Assembly: GCF_014268885.2 (NCBI RefSeq)
Contig: NZ_CP077095.1
Span: 3,477,501 to 3,541,500 of the forward strand
DNA length: 64,000 bases
Direction: 5' to 3'
From: Pseudomonas xantholysinigenes
GTDB taxonomy: Bacteria > Pseudomonadota > Gammaproteobacteria > Pseudomonadales > Pseudomonadaceae
Part shown: positions 27,251 to 36,411 of the stretch, piece after piece
Position numbering within the stretch: the stretch's first letter is position 1
How the letters are laid out: every line of letters begins with the position of its first letter
Notes under the pieces: generated by a model
The model's database searches: none
Told to the model about the DNA's origin: nothing
What the model saw: the letters and a program-made list of their open reading frames with translations, nothing else
Position numbers and translations under genes: made by a program

Positions 27251-27888
27251 GCCCCCTGCCGACGCATCGCCAGGATCGCCGCACCAAAGCCAATGAACGT
27301 GGTACCCACCACTCGGTTCACCCAACGCGACAGCGACGGCCGAGTGAGCACGCCCTTGGCCCGCGCGGCCAGCGCGGCATACAGGCTCAGCGAGGTCAGC
27401 GACAGCAGGATGAAGATCCCGGTGAGCACCAGGAACTGCGGCAGCAGCGCCGCGCCCTGATCGATGAACTGCGGGAACAGCGCGGTGAAGAACATGGTCG
27501 CCTTGGGATTGGTGACCGCGGTAACGAACGCCGACTTGTAGAGTTTCAATGGCTTCGGCCGACGCGAGCCATCGCCCGCCTCGGCACCGCCCAGCAGCAT
27601 CGGGCTCTTCTTCAGCAGTTGCCGTACGCCCAGGTAGAACAGGTAGCCGGCACCGATCACCTTGACCGCGTTGAACAGCATTTCCGAACTGGCCAACAGG
27701 GCGCCCAGGCCCAGCATGGCGGCGGCCGACAGGCAGAACAGCCCGCAAGCGTTGCCCAGCGAAGACCACACCGCGCTGCGCTGGCCGTGGGCCAGGCTGT
27801 TGTTGATGGCCATCAGCGTGGCAGGCCCGGGGCTGGCAATGGCGATTGCGGCGACCAGGGTGAAAGCGAGAAGCGAGTGAGTGTCCAT
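27247..27888 (-). CDS. LysE/RhtB-family amino-acid exporter
   Basis: A 213-aa inner-membrane exporter with about six helices. It carries the family core IASPGPATLMAINNSLAHG near residue 17, GAGYLFYLGVRQLL near residue 79 and FVTAVTNPKATMFFTALFPQFID near residue 119. Members export lysine, threonine, homoserine or related metabolites. The ATG at 27888 is chosen because the longer frame reads Arg-rich. A Nudix gene ends 16 bp upstream on the same strand, so the two are probably an operon. Confidence 0.88.
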   Translation of the reverse strand: MDTHSLLAFTLVAAIAIASPGPATLMAINNSLAHGQRSAVWSSLGNACGLFCLSAAAMLGLGALLASSEMLFNAVKVIGAGYLFYLGVRQLLKKSPMLLGGAEAGDGSRRPKPLKLYKSAFVTAVTNPKATMFFTALFPQFIDQGAALLPQFLVLTGIFILLSLTSLSLYAALAARAKGVLTRPSLSRWVNRVVGTTFIGFGAAILAMRRQGA

Positions 27889-27904
27889 GTTCAGGCTCGG
27901 CAGG

Positions 27905-28426
27905 TTACGGAAGTTGGATAGTACCCGGGCTAGAGCGCTTGCGGGGCGTTCGATGCGCAGCACGCCGCCTGTCGCGATACAACGCCCGCGCCTCGCGGAG
28001 CATCTCGACCAGCCCCTGTGGCCAGACGACATCGCGGGTCTCGCGCAGCGCGTCGATCGACCACCAGCGGTGATCGGCGATGACCTCGGCCTCCTGCGTT
28101 GTCCAGTCATGACTGGATAACGTCTGGCTAGCCGCTCGCACCACAAAGTACCGTTCGACGGCCAGGACCCGCTCACCGCTGGGCAGCAGCAGTTCGAACT
28201 GACGCTCGGCGACAGGCGCATCCACGGCGCTCACACACAGGCCGGTCTCCTCGCGCAGTTCACGAATAGCCGCCTGCGCGAAACCTTCACCGGCCTCCAG
28301 GCCGCCGCCGGGCGTTGCCCAATAGTCCTTGCCGGCCAGGGCGCCATCCTGGTGGACAAACCTGAACAACAGGACCCGTCCCTCTGGGTCGAGGACCAAC
28401 AACCGAGCCGATTGGCGTTCACGCAT
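27905..28426 (-). CDS. Nudix hydrolase
   Basis: A 173-aa Nudix hydrolase with a complete Nudix box G-x5-E-x7-REUxEExGU: GGGLEAGEGFAQ-AAIRELREETGL near residues 40-62. The Glu residues coordinate Mg2+ for cleavage of nucleoside-diphosphate-X compounds. The N-terminus ARLLVLDPEGRVLLFRF is typical. A basic C-terminal tail (RDRRRAAHRTPRKR) is unusual. The ATG at 28426 follows GGAAGAACA. lysE lies 16 bp downstream. Confidence 0.9.
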   Translation of the reverse strand: MRERQSARLLVLDPEGRVLLFRFVHQDGALAGKDYWATPGGGLEAGEGFAQAAIRELREETGLCVSAVDAPVAERQFELLLPSGERVLAVERYFVVRAASQTLSSHDWTTQEAEVIADHRWWSIDALRETRDVVWPQGLVEMLREARALYRDRRRAAHRTPRKRSSPGTIQLP

Positions 28427-28497
28427 GACAATGTTCTTCCGTGCTGGGCTACAGGTGCGCCATGATACGCCCGCACACGCCTTGCAAGGACATCAGC

Positions 28498-29151
28498 ATG
28501 CCCCGCCTGGACTGGCTGGACCGACACATGGACCACTGCGATACCCTCGCACAGTGGCTGCACCAACAATTCCATTACGAATTCGCCGACCTGCCGTTGC
28601 GCGACTGGCAGCGGACCTTCGCCGCCGGCCAGCGCGACGGACAATGGCAATGCCTGATTGCCCTCGACGGTGAACAGCTGCTGGGCAGCGCCGCCCTGGC
28701 GATCGATGACCTGCCGCAGCGACCAGAGCTGGGCCCGTGGCTGGCCTGTGTCTTCGTTGCCCCGCAGGCCAGGGGGCGGGGGCTGGCCGAACGCCTGATC
28801 GAAGGTGTCTGCGCGCATGCCCGCGGTGCCGGCATCGACAAGCTGTTCCTGCATACCCATGACCAGCAAGCCTACTACGCCAGACGCGGCTGGATTGCCC
28901 TGGAGCAGTTCCAGGCCTGGGGCAAGCCGCATTGGTTGATGTCGCGCGAGCTGGGAGCGCATCAATGGCAGCCCCTGCAATTTCGAAGATGGCTCGGTAT
29001 CTGGGGCCGCTGCGCGCCCCTCTCGCGACGCAAGGCCGCTCCCACAGGGACCGCGCCGACCTCAGGGCATGCACCACACCGGTGGGAGCGGGTTACCCAC
29101 GAAGCAAGCGACACGGTGCCTGGCACCGGCTACGCCGGTGTTCGCGACTGA
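28498..29151 (+). CDS. GNAT N-acetyltransferase with a REP-derived C-terminal tail
   Basis: A 217-aa protein. Residues 1 to about 150 form a normal GNAT domain, with the acetyl-CoA loop VAPQARGRGLA near residue 85 and a C-terminal HDQQAYYARRGW beta-bulge segment. The frame then runs without a stop into the REP cluster, which encodes about 50 Arg-, Ser- and Pro-rich residues (CAPLSRRKAAPTGTAPTS...) not found in the domain. I infer that the REP insertion removed the native stop. The ATG at 28498 has AAGGAC 8 nt upstream. The substrate is unknown. Confidence 0.75.
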   Translation: MPRLDWLDRHMDHCDTLAQWLHQQFHYEFADLPLRDWQRTFAAGQRDGQWQCLIALDGEQLLGSAALAIDDLPQRPELGPWLACVFVAPQARGRGLAERLIEGVCAHARGAGIDKLFLHTHDQQAYYARRGWIALEQFQAWGKPHWLMSRELGAHQWQPLQFRRWLGIWGRCAPLSRRKAAPTGTAPTSGHAPHRWERVTHEASDTVPGTGYAGVRD

Positions 29152-29315
29152 AGCCGCTCCCACAGCAACCGCGCTAGCTTTAGCAGTTGAGCAAGACAGT
29201 TGCTCCCACAGGTTGCAGCGCAAGCTTGAGATCTTGCGCAATCCTGTGGGAGCGGGCTTGCCCGCGAACACCGGCAAAGCCGGTGCCAGCCGCCGCATCG
29301 TCTGATTTACCAGCA
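29010..29315. repeat. REP cluster between the GNAT gene and proP
   Basis: It contains CGCAAGGCCGCTCCCACAGGG, GTGGGAGCGGGTTA, GGTGCCTGGCACCGGCTACGCCGGTGTTCGCG and CTGTGGGAGCGGGCTTGCCCGCG (each quoted within the length limit as fragments), in alternating orientation. The distal TTTAGCAGTTGAGCAAGACAG module lies at 29179-29199. It overlaps the last part of the GNAT reading frame. Confidence 0.88.
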
Positions 29316-29457
29316 AGGCCGGCGCCTACAGGCAGCACACTGAAGAACGCCACAAATTCACTTTGCACGGAATTATTTAGCGCACCGCTGCCTCTGAGTC
29401 CTTAGTAGCGCTGGCCAACCCATGGCCATGCCGCCCGCCACCTAAGGACAACGGCCC

Positions 29458-30960
29458 ATGAAATCACGCAGGAAACCCGTCAAGCCCATCGGCCTGAAGG
29501 ACATCACCATCGTCGACGACGCCAAGATGCGCAAGGCCATCACCGCCGCCGCCCTGGGCAATGCCATGGAGTGGTTCGACTTCGGTGTCTACGGCTTCGT
29601 CGCCTATGCCCTGGGCAAGGTGTTCTTCCCCAACGCCAGCCCCGGCGTGCAGATGATCGCCGCCCTGGCCACCTTCTCCGTGCCCTTCCTCATCCGCCCA
29701 CTGGGCGGGCTGTTCTTCGGCGCCCTGGGCGACCGCTACGGCCGGCAGAAAGTGCTGGCCGCGACCATCGTGATCATGTCCCTGAGCACCTTTGCCATCG
29801 GTCTGATCCCCTCCTACGCCAGCATCGGCATCTGGGCACCGGTCCTGCTGTTGCTGGCGAAGATGGCCCAGGGCTTCTCGGTGGGCGGCGAGTACACCGG
29901 CGCTTCGATCTTCGTCGCCGAGTACGCCCCGGACCGCAAGCGCGGCTTCCTCGGCAGCTGGCTGGACTTCGGCTCGATCGCCGGTTTCGTGCTCGGCGCC
30001 GGGGTGGTGGTGCTGATCTCGACGATCCTCGGCGAGGCACAATTCCTCGAGTGGGGCTGGCGCCTGCCATTCTTCCTCGCCCTGCCCCTGGGCCTGATCG
30101 GCCTGTACCTGCGCCACGCCCTGGAGGAAACCCCGGCCTTCCAGCAACACGTCGACAAACTCGAGCAAGGCGACCGCGAGGGCCTGGCCAGTGGCCCGAA
30201 AGTCTCGTTCAAGGAAGTGGCGACCAAACACTGGCGCAGCCTGCTGACCTGCATCGGCGTGGTGATCGCCACCAACGTCACCTACTACATGCTGCTCACC
30301 TACATGCCCAGCTACCTCTCGCACAACCTGCACTACAGCGAGGACCACGGCGTGCTGATTATCATCGCGATCATGGTCGGCATGCTCTTCGTGCAGCCGA
30401 TCATCGGTCTGCTCAGCGACAAGTGGGGGCGCAAACCTTTCATCATCATCGGCAGCGTCGGTCTGTTCCTGCTGGCCATCCCGGCGTTCATGCTGATCAC
30501 CAGCGGCAAGCTGGCGGTGATCTTCGCCGGGCTGCTGATGCTCGCCGTGCTGCTGAACTTCTTCATCGGCGTGATGGCCTCGACCCTGCCGGCGATGTTC
30601 CCCACCCATATCCGCTACAGCGCCCTGGCCAGCGCCTTCAACATCTCGGTGCTGATCGCCGGCCTCACCCCGACTATCGCCGCCTGGCTGGTGGAAACCA
30701 CCGACAACCTGTACATGCCGGCCTACTACCTGATGGTCATCGCCGTGGTCGGCCTGCTCACCGGCCTGACCATGAAGGAAACCGCCAACCAGCCGCTGCG
30801 CGGCGCCGCTCCGGCCGCGTCGGACATCGAAGAAGCCCGCGAACTGCTGCAGGAGCACCACGACAATATCGAGCACAAAATCGAGGACATCGACGCGCAG
30901 ATCGCCGAGCTCGAGGCCAAGCGCAAGACCCTGGCCCAGCAGCACCCGCGCATCGATTGA
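29458..30960 (+). CDS. proP: osmoprotectant (proline/glycine betaine):H+ symporter ProP
   Basis: A 500-aa MFS transporter with twelve helices. ProP features are AALGNAMEWFDFGVYGFVAY near residue 35, GDRYGRQKVL between helices 2 and 3, and EYTGASIFVAEYAPDRKRGFLGS near residue 142. A C-terminal cytoplasmic coiled-coil tail (residues about 455-495, IEHKIEDIDAQIAELEAKRKTL) is of the kind that tunes osmosensing in E. coli ProP. It imports proline, betaine and related solutes with H+ at high osmolarity. It is monocistronic, preceded by a REP cluster. Confidence 0.92.
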   Translation: MKSRRKPVKPIGLKDITIVDDAKMRKAITAAALGNAMEWFDFGVYGFVAYALGKVFFPNASPGVQMIAALATFSVPFLIRPLGGLFFGALGDRYGRQKVLAATIVIMSLSTFAIGLIPSYASIGIWAPVLLLLAKMAQGFSVGGEYTGASIFVAEYAPDRKRGFLGSWLDFGSIAGFVLGAGVVVLISTILGEAQFLEWGWRLPFFLALPLGLIGLYLRHALEETPAFQQHVDKLEQGDREGLASGPKVSFKEVATKHWRSLLTCIGVVIATNVTYYMLLTYMPSYLSHNLHYSEDHGVLIIIAIMVGMLFVQPIIGLLSDKWGRKPFIIIGSVGLFLLAIPAFMLITSGKLAVIFAGLLMLAVLLNFFIGVMASTLPAMFPTHIRYSALASAFNISVLIAGLTPTIAAWLVETTDNLYMPAYYLMVIAVVGLLTGLTMKETANQPLRGAAPAASDIEEARELLQEHHDNIEHKIEDIDAQIAELEAKRKTLAQQHPRID

Positions 30961-31110
30961 GCAACGGTTTGCGCATTCCGCCGGATTGCTTGCCTGATCC
31001 TCTGATCTTGCAGGCTGTAACGGTTCCGCGCGGGCAAGCCTGTGCTAGCGTTTCTGGATTGGGGAACAGTGTATTCCCCGCTTCCAGACCGTGATCAGCA
31101 GGTGAACTCC

Positions 31111-31566
31111 ATGGAACTACGCATCAATCAGAAGACCTACCAGGTCGAGGCCGACGCCGACACACCCTTGCTCTGGGTGATCCGTGACGACCTCGGCCTG
31201 ACCGGGACCAAGTACGGTTGCGGCCTGGCCCAGTGCGGCGCCTGTTCGGTACTGGTGGACGGCAACGTGGTGCGCGCCTGCGTCACTCCGGTGGCCGGGG
31301 TGGTCGGCCGCGAGGTGACCACCATCGAAGCCATCGAGGACGATGCGGTAGGCAAGCGCGTGGTCGAGGCCTGGGTCGAGCACCAGGTGGCGCAATGCGG
31401 CTACTGCCAGTCTGGCCAGGTCATGGCCGCCACCGCGCTGCTCAAGCACACCGCCAAGCCCAGCGCCGAGCAGATCGACGCGGCGATGGTCAACCTGTGC
31501 CGCTGCGGCACCTACAACGCCATCCATGCCGCCCTGCACGACCTCGCCGAAGGGGGTAAAGCCTGA
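31111..31566 (+). CDS. [2Fe-2S] subunit of a molybdenum hydroxylase (IorA/aldehyde-oxidase small subunit type)
   Basis: A 151-aa protein with a plant-type [2Fe-2S] cluster (CGLAQCGACSVL...C, residues about 38-60) and a second cluster of xanthine-oxidase type (CGYCQSGQVM and NLCRCGTY, residues about 98-136). It passes electrons from the Mo cofactor subunit encoded next, whose ATG overlaps its stop by 1 nt. The ATG at 31111 follows AGGTG 9 nt upstream and is preferred to a longer frame. It begins a three-gene unit of small subunit, Mo subunit and cytochrome c, without an FAD subunit. Confidence 0.9.
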   Translation: MELRINQKTYQVEADADTPLLWVIRDDLGLTGTKYGCGLAQCGACSVLVDGNVVRACVTPVAGVVGREVTTIEAIEDDAVGKRVVEAWVEHQVAQCGYCQSGQVMAATALLKHTAKPSAEQIDAAMVNLCRCGTYNAIHAALHDLAEGGKA

Positions 31567-33809
31567 TGAGCCTGCGCATCGATAGCCCCGAAGACCTGCT
31601 GAAACTGCCGGCGGGCGAAACCGTCAACCTGTCGCGCCGGCGCTTCCTGGTCGGCACCACCGTCGGCGCGCTGGTGCTCGGCTTCGGCCTGCCCATGGGC
31701 GCACCACGAGTACAGGCTGCCAGTGCCGCCGAGCGTGGCACCCAGGTGCCGGCCTTCCTGGAGATCCGCCCGGACGGCAGCGTGCGCCTGCTCAGCCCAT
31801 TCATGGAGGGCGGGCAAGGCGTCAACACCGCCATGGCGCAGATCATCGGCGAGGAGCTGGACCTCGAGCCAGCCCGCTTCCTGGTCGAAAGCGCGCCCGC
31901 CGGCGAAGCCTACGTGGTGATGGAAAACGGCCTGCGCATCACCGGCGGCAGCATGTCGGTGCGCATGAGCTACCCGACCATGCGCCGCCTCGGCGCCCTG
32001 GCCCGAGCCATGCTGCTGCAAGCTGGTGCCCAACGGCTGGGCGTGCCGGTGAGCGAGCTGACCACCGAGCCGGGCAAGGTTGTGCATGCGGCCTCGGGCC
32101 GTTCGCTCGGCTACGGCGAACTGGCCGAAACGGCCATGGACCTGCCGGTGCCGGACCCCGCCAGCGTCACCCTGCGCGACCCCAGCCAGTTCCGCTGGAT
32201 CGGTAAGCCGGTGCAGCGCCTCGACGCCTACGACAAGTCCACCGGCAAGGCCGTGTACAGCATCGACGTCAAGGTCGACGGCATGCTCCACGCCGCCGTG
32301 CAGCATGCGCCACGCCTGGGCATGACGGTCGGCCAGCTGCGCAACGAGGATCAGGTCAAGGCCATGAAGGGCGTGCATTCGGTGCACCAGCTCCCCGGCG
32401 CGGTGGCGGTGGTCGCCGAGCGTTGGTTCAACGCCAAGCGTGCGGTGGAGGCCTTGCAGGTGGACTGGAAGGAACCCGGGGCCGACAGCAAGGCGCGGCC
32501 AATGCCGGCGGATTTTTCCAGCGATGGCTGGCGCGAGCACCTGGCCAGCCAGACCGGCCCGGCCCGTGACGAAGAAAACCAGGGCGACGTCGCCGCCGCG
32601 CTGGCCAGTGCCAAGACCACCGTCGAGGCCACCTACCACAACCAGTTCCTCAACCACGCCCAGTTGGAACCGCCTTCGGCCACCGCGCGCTTCAACCCCG
32701 ACGGCAGCCTCGAGGTGTGGCTGCCCAACCAGGCCCAGGACATGTTCCGCGACGACATTGCCAAGCGCACGGGCCTTGCGCCTGAGCGCATCACCCTGCA
32801 CTCGCCGTTGCTGGGTGGTTTCTTTGGCCGGCACTTCCTCTACGACGCGGCCAATCCCTACCCACAGGCCATCGCCCTGGCCAAGGCGGTGGGCCGGCCC
32901 GTGAAGCTGATCTGGAGTCGCGAGGAAGAGTTCCTGCGCGACGCCATGCGCCCCATGGCGGTGGCCAAGTTCCGCGCCGGGCTGAATGAGCAAGGCTTGC
33001 CGGTGGCCATCGAGGCAATCAGCGCCACCGAAGGCCCGACCGAGTCCATCGCCGGCCAGCAAGGCGACAAGGTCGACCCCACCGCCCTCGAAGGGTTGTC
33101 GGGCAAGGCCTACGCCATCGCCAACAAGCGTATCGCGCAGATCTATGTGAAAACGCCGGCCATGCAGGGCTACTGGCGCTCGGTGGGCAACTCGCTGAAC
33201 GATTTCTTCTACGAATCGTTCCTCGACGAACTGGCCGACAAGGGCGGTCATGACCCCTTCGAGCTGCGTCTGCAACTGCTTCAGGGCAACCAGCGCCTGA
33301 CCACCCTGCTGCAGGCGGTGGCTGAGTTGTCCGGCGGCTGGAAACGCGGGCCGTTCACCGCCGAGGACGGCAGCCAACGCGCCCGTGGCGTGGCCATGGC
33401 CTCGCCGTTCGGCTCGGAGGCGGCGGTGATCGCCGAGGTGTCGCTGGAGGGCGGCCAGGTCAAGGTGCACGACATCTGGCAGGCCATCGACCCGGGCAGC
33501 ATCGTCAACCCGGCGATCATCGAGGCCCAGGTCAACGGCGCGGTGTCCCTGGGCCTGTCCCAGGTGCTGCTGGAAGAGGCGGTGTGGCACAACGGCGTGC
33601 CGCGGGCACGCAACTACGACCTGTACCCGATCCTGCCGCCATCGCGCATGGCCCGGGTACATGTGCGCATTGTCGAGAGCGGCGCGAAGATGGGCGGCAT
33701 CGGCGAACCGCCGCTGCCTGCCGTGGCCCCCGCGGTGGCCAACGCCGTCGCGCGGTTGACCGGCCAGCGCGTGCGCAGCATGCCCTTGAGCCGCCATACC
33801 TTCAGCTGA
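31566..33809 (+). CDS. molybdopterin-binding large subunit of a periplasmic hydroxylase (IorB/aldehyde oxidase type)
   Basis: A 747-aa molybdenum hydroxylase subunit with a twin-arginine signal (NLSRRRFLVGTTVGALVLG near residue 20), so folded and exported with cofactor. Conserved segments include NGLRITGGSMSVRMSY, HAQLEPPSATARF near residue 361, GGFFGRHFLYDA near residue 418, and the C-terminal GEPPLPAVAPAVANAV carrying the catalytic Glu. Such enzymes hydroxylate N-heterocycles or oxidise aldehydes. The cytochrome gene downstream suggests electrons leave through c-type hemes. Substrate is not determined. The ATG overlaps the small-subunit stop. Confidence 0.9.
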   Translation: MSLRIDSPEDLLKLPAGETVNLSRRRFLVGTTVGALVLGFGLPMGAPRVQAASAAERGTQVPAFLEIRPDGSVRLLSPFMEGGQGVNTAMAQIIGEELDLEPARFLVESAPAGEAYVVMENGLRITGGSMSVRMSYPTMRRLGALARAMLLQAGAQRLGVPVSELTTEPGKVVHAASGRSLGYGELAETAMDLPVPDPASVTLRDPSQFRWIGKPVQRLDAYDKSTGKAVYSIDVKVDGMLHAAVQHAPRLGMTVGQLRNEDQVKAMKGVHSVHQLPGAVAVVAERWFNAKRAVEALQVDWKEPGADSKARPMPADFSSDGWREHLASQTGPARDEENQGDVAAALASAKTTVEATYHNQFLNHAQLEPPSATARFNPDGSLEVWLPNQAQDMFRDDIAKRTGLAPERITLHSPLLGGFFGRHFLYDAANPYPQAIALAKAVGRPVKLIWSREEEFLRDAMRPMAVAKFRAGLNEQGLPVAIEAISATEGPTESIAGQQGDKVDPTALEGLSGKAYAIANKRIAQIYVKTPAMQGYWRSVGNSLNDFFYESFLDELADKGGHDPFELRLQLLQGNQRLTTLLQAVAELSGGWKRGPFTAEDGSQRARGVAMASPFGSEAAVIAEVSLEGGQVKVHDIWQAIDPGSIVNPAIIEAQVNGAVSLGLSQVLLEEAVWHNGVPRARNYDLYPILPPSRMARVHVRIVESGAKMGGIGEPPLPAVAPAVANAVARLTGQRVRSMPLSRHTFS

Positions 33810-33826
33810 GCCGACAAGGACTGCCC

Positions 33827-35161
33827 ATGAACAACAGCCGATTCGCAACAACCGCCGGCTGGCTGGCCTTGCCGTGCCTGGTCGCGGCAGGCCTGCTGGC
33901 CTGGTACGTCACCCGCGAGCCCGCCTCGCCCTTCAGCGCCCAGGACAGCGCCGATGCCACCCTGGTCAGCCGTGGCGAGTACGTCGCCCGGCTCGGCGAT
34001 TGCGTGGCCTGCCACAGCCTGCCGGGCAAGGCGCCGTTTGCCGGTGGCCTGGAAATAGCCACGCCGTTGGGGGCGATCCATGCCACCAACATCACCCCGG
34101 AGCGCGAGCACGGCATCGGCGCCTACAGCCTGGCCGACTTCGACCGCGCCGTGCGCCAGGGCGTGGCCCCGGGCGGGCGCCGGTTGTATCCGGCCATGCC
34201 CTACCCGTCCTACGCCAAGCTCAGCGACGACGATGTGCGCGCGCTCTATGCATTCTTCATGAAGGGCGTGCAACCGGCCGCCGAGGCCAATATCCCCAGT
34301 GATATTCCCTGGCCGCTGAACCTGCGCTGGCCCATCGCGCTGTGGAATGGCCTGTTCGCGCCGACCAGGCCCTATGCGCAGCAGCCCGAGCAGGATGCGC
34401 TGTGGAATCGCGGCGCCTACATCGTCCAGGGCCCCGGCCATTGCGGCAGTTGCCATACCCCGCGGGGCCTGGCGTTCAACGAAAAGGCCCTGGACGACAG
34501 CGGTGCGCTGTTCCTCGCCGGCGCCCTGCTCGACGGCTGGTACGCGCCGAGCCTGCGCCAGGACCACAACACCGGCCTGGGGCGCTGGAGCGAGCCGGAG
34601 ATGGTGCAGTTCCTCAAGACCGGGCGGAACAAGCACGCGGTGGTCTACGGCTCGATGACCGAGGCGTTCAACAACTCTACGCAGTTCATGAGTGACGACG
34701 ATCTGGCAGCCATCGCCCGCTACCTGAAGTCACTGCCTGGCGATCCTCAGCGCGATGGCCCGCCCTGGCAATACCAGGCACCGGTCGCTGCCAGCGAGGC
34801 GCCGGGGGCGCATACCTACGCGACCCGCTGCGCCAGCTGCCATGGCCTGGATGGCAAGGGCCAGGCCGAATGGATGCCGCCCTTGGCGGGCGCCACCTCG
34901 ATGCTGGCCAGGGAGGATGCCTCGGCGATCAACATCACCCTCAACGGCTCGCAGCGTATCGTTGCCGCTGGCGTGCCGGATGCCTATCGCATGCCGGCGT
35001 TCCGCGCGCAGTTGTCGGACCAGGAGATCGCCGAGGTGTTGAGCTTTGCCCGCGCGGCCTGGGGCAATCACGGCGGTGCGGTGCAGGCCAAGGCAGTCGG
35101 CAAGTTGCGCGAGCATACCGACCCGGCCAGCAGCAGCCCGATCATCCTGCATATGCGCTGA
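33827..35161 (+). CDS. tri-heme cytochrome c subunit of the molybdenum hydroxylase
   Basis: A 444-aa membrane-anchored cytochrome with three heme-binding motifs: CVACH near residue 59, CGSCH near residue 206 and CASCH near residue 333, with distal Met candidates (for example MPYPSYAKL). An N-terminal hydrophobic segment (residues about 8-25) anchors it in the periplasm. It resembles the cytochrome subunit of alcohol and nicotinate dehydrogenases. It receives electrons from the Mo and FeS subunits encoded 17 bp upstream. The ATG at 33827 follows AAGGA. Confidence 0.9.
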   Translation: MNNSRFATTAGWLALPCLVAAGLLAWYVTREPASPFSAQDSADATLVSRGEYVARLGDCVACHSLPGKAPFAGGLEIATPLGAIHATNITPEREHGIGAYSLADFDRAVRQGVAPGGRRLYPAMPYPSYAKLSDDDVRALYAFFMKGVQPAAEANIPSDIPWPLNLRWPIALWNGLFAPTRPYAQQPEQDALWNRGAYIVQGPGHCGSCHTPRGLAFNEKALDDSGALFLAGALLDGWYAPSLRQDHNTGLGRWSEPEMVQFLKTGRNKHAVVYGSMTEAFNNSTQFMSDDDLAAIARYLKSLPGDPQRDGPPWQYQAPVAASEAPGAHTYATRCASCHGLDGKGQAEWMPPLAGATSMLAREDASAINITLNGSQRIVAAGVPDAYRMPAFRAQLSDQEIAEVLSFARAAWGNHGGAVQAKAVGKLREHTDPASSSPIILHMR

Positions 35162-35164
35162 GCA

Positions 35165-35275
35165 GGCACTGCGGTGGAGGGCACGGGCTTCGCCCGTGTT
35201 CGCGGGTAAACCCGCTCCCACAGGGATCGTGTCAGCTTTTAGCCATTGAGCAAGACAGTGGCTCCCACAGGCACA
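35165..35275. repeat. REP element between the cytochrome gene and xdhC-like gene
   Basis: GGGCTTCGCCC, GTGTTCGCGGGTAAACCCGCTCCCACAGGG and a TTTAGCCATTGAGCAAGACAGTGGCTCCCACAGG module occur here (quoted in parts). The same module arrangement is found near 12900 and 29190. It may shape transcript ends within the operon. Confidence 0.8.
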
Positions 35276-35299
35276 CGGCAAGACGAGGTTTCACACTCC

Positions 35300-36316
35300 A
35301 TGGAAAGCATCGACCTACTGGTGCTGCGCACCGCCCATGACTGGCTCCAGGCCGGCCACCGCGTGCTGCTCGCCACCGTCGCCCGCACCTGGGGCTCGTC
35401 GCCGCGCCCGGTGGGTTCGATGATGGCCCTGCGCAACGATGGCCGGGTGGTTGGCAGCGTGTCCGGCGGTTGCATCGAGGACGACCTGATCCACCGCTAC
35501 ACCACCGCCTATGGCGGCCCCGGCTTGCCCGAGGGGACGCCCGAGGTGATTCGCTACGGCATCAGCGCCGACGACGCCCACCGCTTTGGCCTGCCGTGCG
35601 GCGGCACGCTGGAGCTGATCCTCGAGTTCAATCCCGCCGTCGAACCGTTGCGGCAGTTGCTGGCCCGGCTCGACGCCGGCCAACTGGTGCGCCGTCACCT
35701 GGCCTTGGCCAGCGGCGCGGCCAGCCTCGAACACACCACCACCCCGGCACAGTTCAGCTTCGATGGCCAGCGCATGGTCAACACCCTCGGCCCTGGCTAT
35801 CGCATGCTGCTGATCGGTGCTGGCGCACTGGCCGAGTACCTGGCGACCATGGCCCTGTTCAACGGCTTCAAGGTGGCGGTCTGCGACCCACGCCCCGAAC
35901 ACATGGCCACCTGGTCGGTGGCCGGCGTCGAACATCTCAAGGGCATGCCCGACGACATGGTGCGCGCGTACAGTGCCGATCTGCGCACCTGCATCATCGC
36001 CGTCAGCCACGACCCCAAGCTCGACGACCTGGCCTTGCTCGAAGCCCTGCACAGCCCAGCGTTCTACATCGGCGCCATCGGTTCGCGGCGCAACAGCCAG
36101 CTGCGCCGCGAGCGGCTGATCGAACATTTCGGCGAAAGCGAACAGTCCCTGGAACGCCTGCATGGTCCCATCGGTATCTACATAGGCAGCAAGACCCCGG
36201 CGGAAATCGCCGTGAGTGTGATGGCCGAGGTACTGGCGGCGAAGAATGCCGTGGCCTTGCCGGGCGCGGTGAATGTCTCGCAGGCCAAGGGTGAGCATGA
36301 GCATCAGCCTTTGTAA
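35300..36316 (+). CDS. XdhC/CoxI-family molybdenum-cofactor insertion protein
   Basis: A 338-aa protein. The N-terminal XdhC domain has TVARTWGSSPRPVGSMMAL and SGGCIEDDL near residue 55, with Cys residues (also PCGGTLEL) implicated in Mo-cofactor handling. The C-terminal Rossmann domain begins MLLIGAGALAEYLATMALFNGF near residue 172 and includes GAIGSRRNSQLRRERL. XdhC proteins bind and sulfurate the Mo cofactor for hydroxylases, so it probably matures the enzyme encoded just upstream. The ATG at 35300 is chosen because the longer frame starts inside the REP element. Confidence 0.85.
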   Translation: MESIDLLVLRTAHDWLQAGHRVLLATVARTWGSSPRPVGSMMALRNDGRVVGSVSGGCIEDDLIHRYTTAYGGPGLPEGTPEVIRYGISADDAHRFGLPCGGTLELILEFNPAVEPLRQLLARLDAGQLVRRHLALASGAASLEHTTTPAQFSFDGQRMVNTLGPGYRMLLIGAGALAEYLATMALFNGFKVAVCDPRPEHMATWSVAGVEHLKGMPDDMVRAYSADLRTCIIAVSHDPKLDDLALLEALHSPAFYIGAIGSRRNSQLRRERLIEHFGESEQSLERLHGPIGIYIGSKTPAEIAVSVMAEVLAAKNAVALPGAVNVSQAKGEHEHQPL

Positions 36317-36411
36317 GGCCGGGACCGGCCCGCCTGCACGCACTGGTCAACCTGTGTCTATGCTTCTTCTCGCATACACCCACCGGTAACGACCACAAGG
36401 AAGACAGGCCA

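Noticed and set aside
31512..33851. Minus-strand open frame (779 aa) opposite the Mo hydroxylase subunit
   Set aside because: The plus strand encodes a clear Mo-binding protein with a Tat signal; the antisense frame has no motif.
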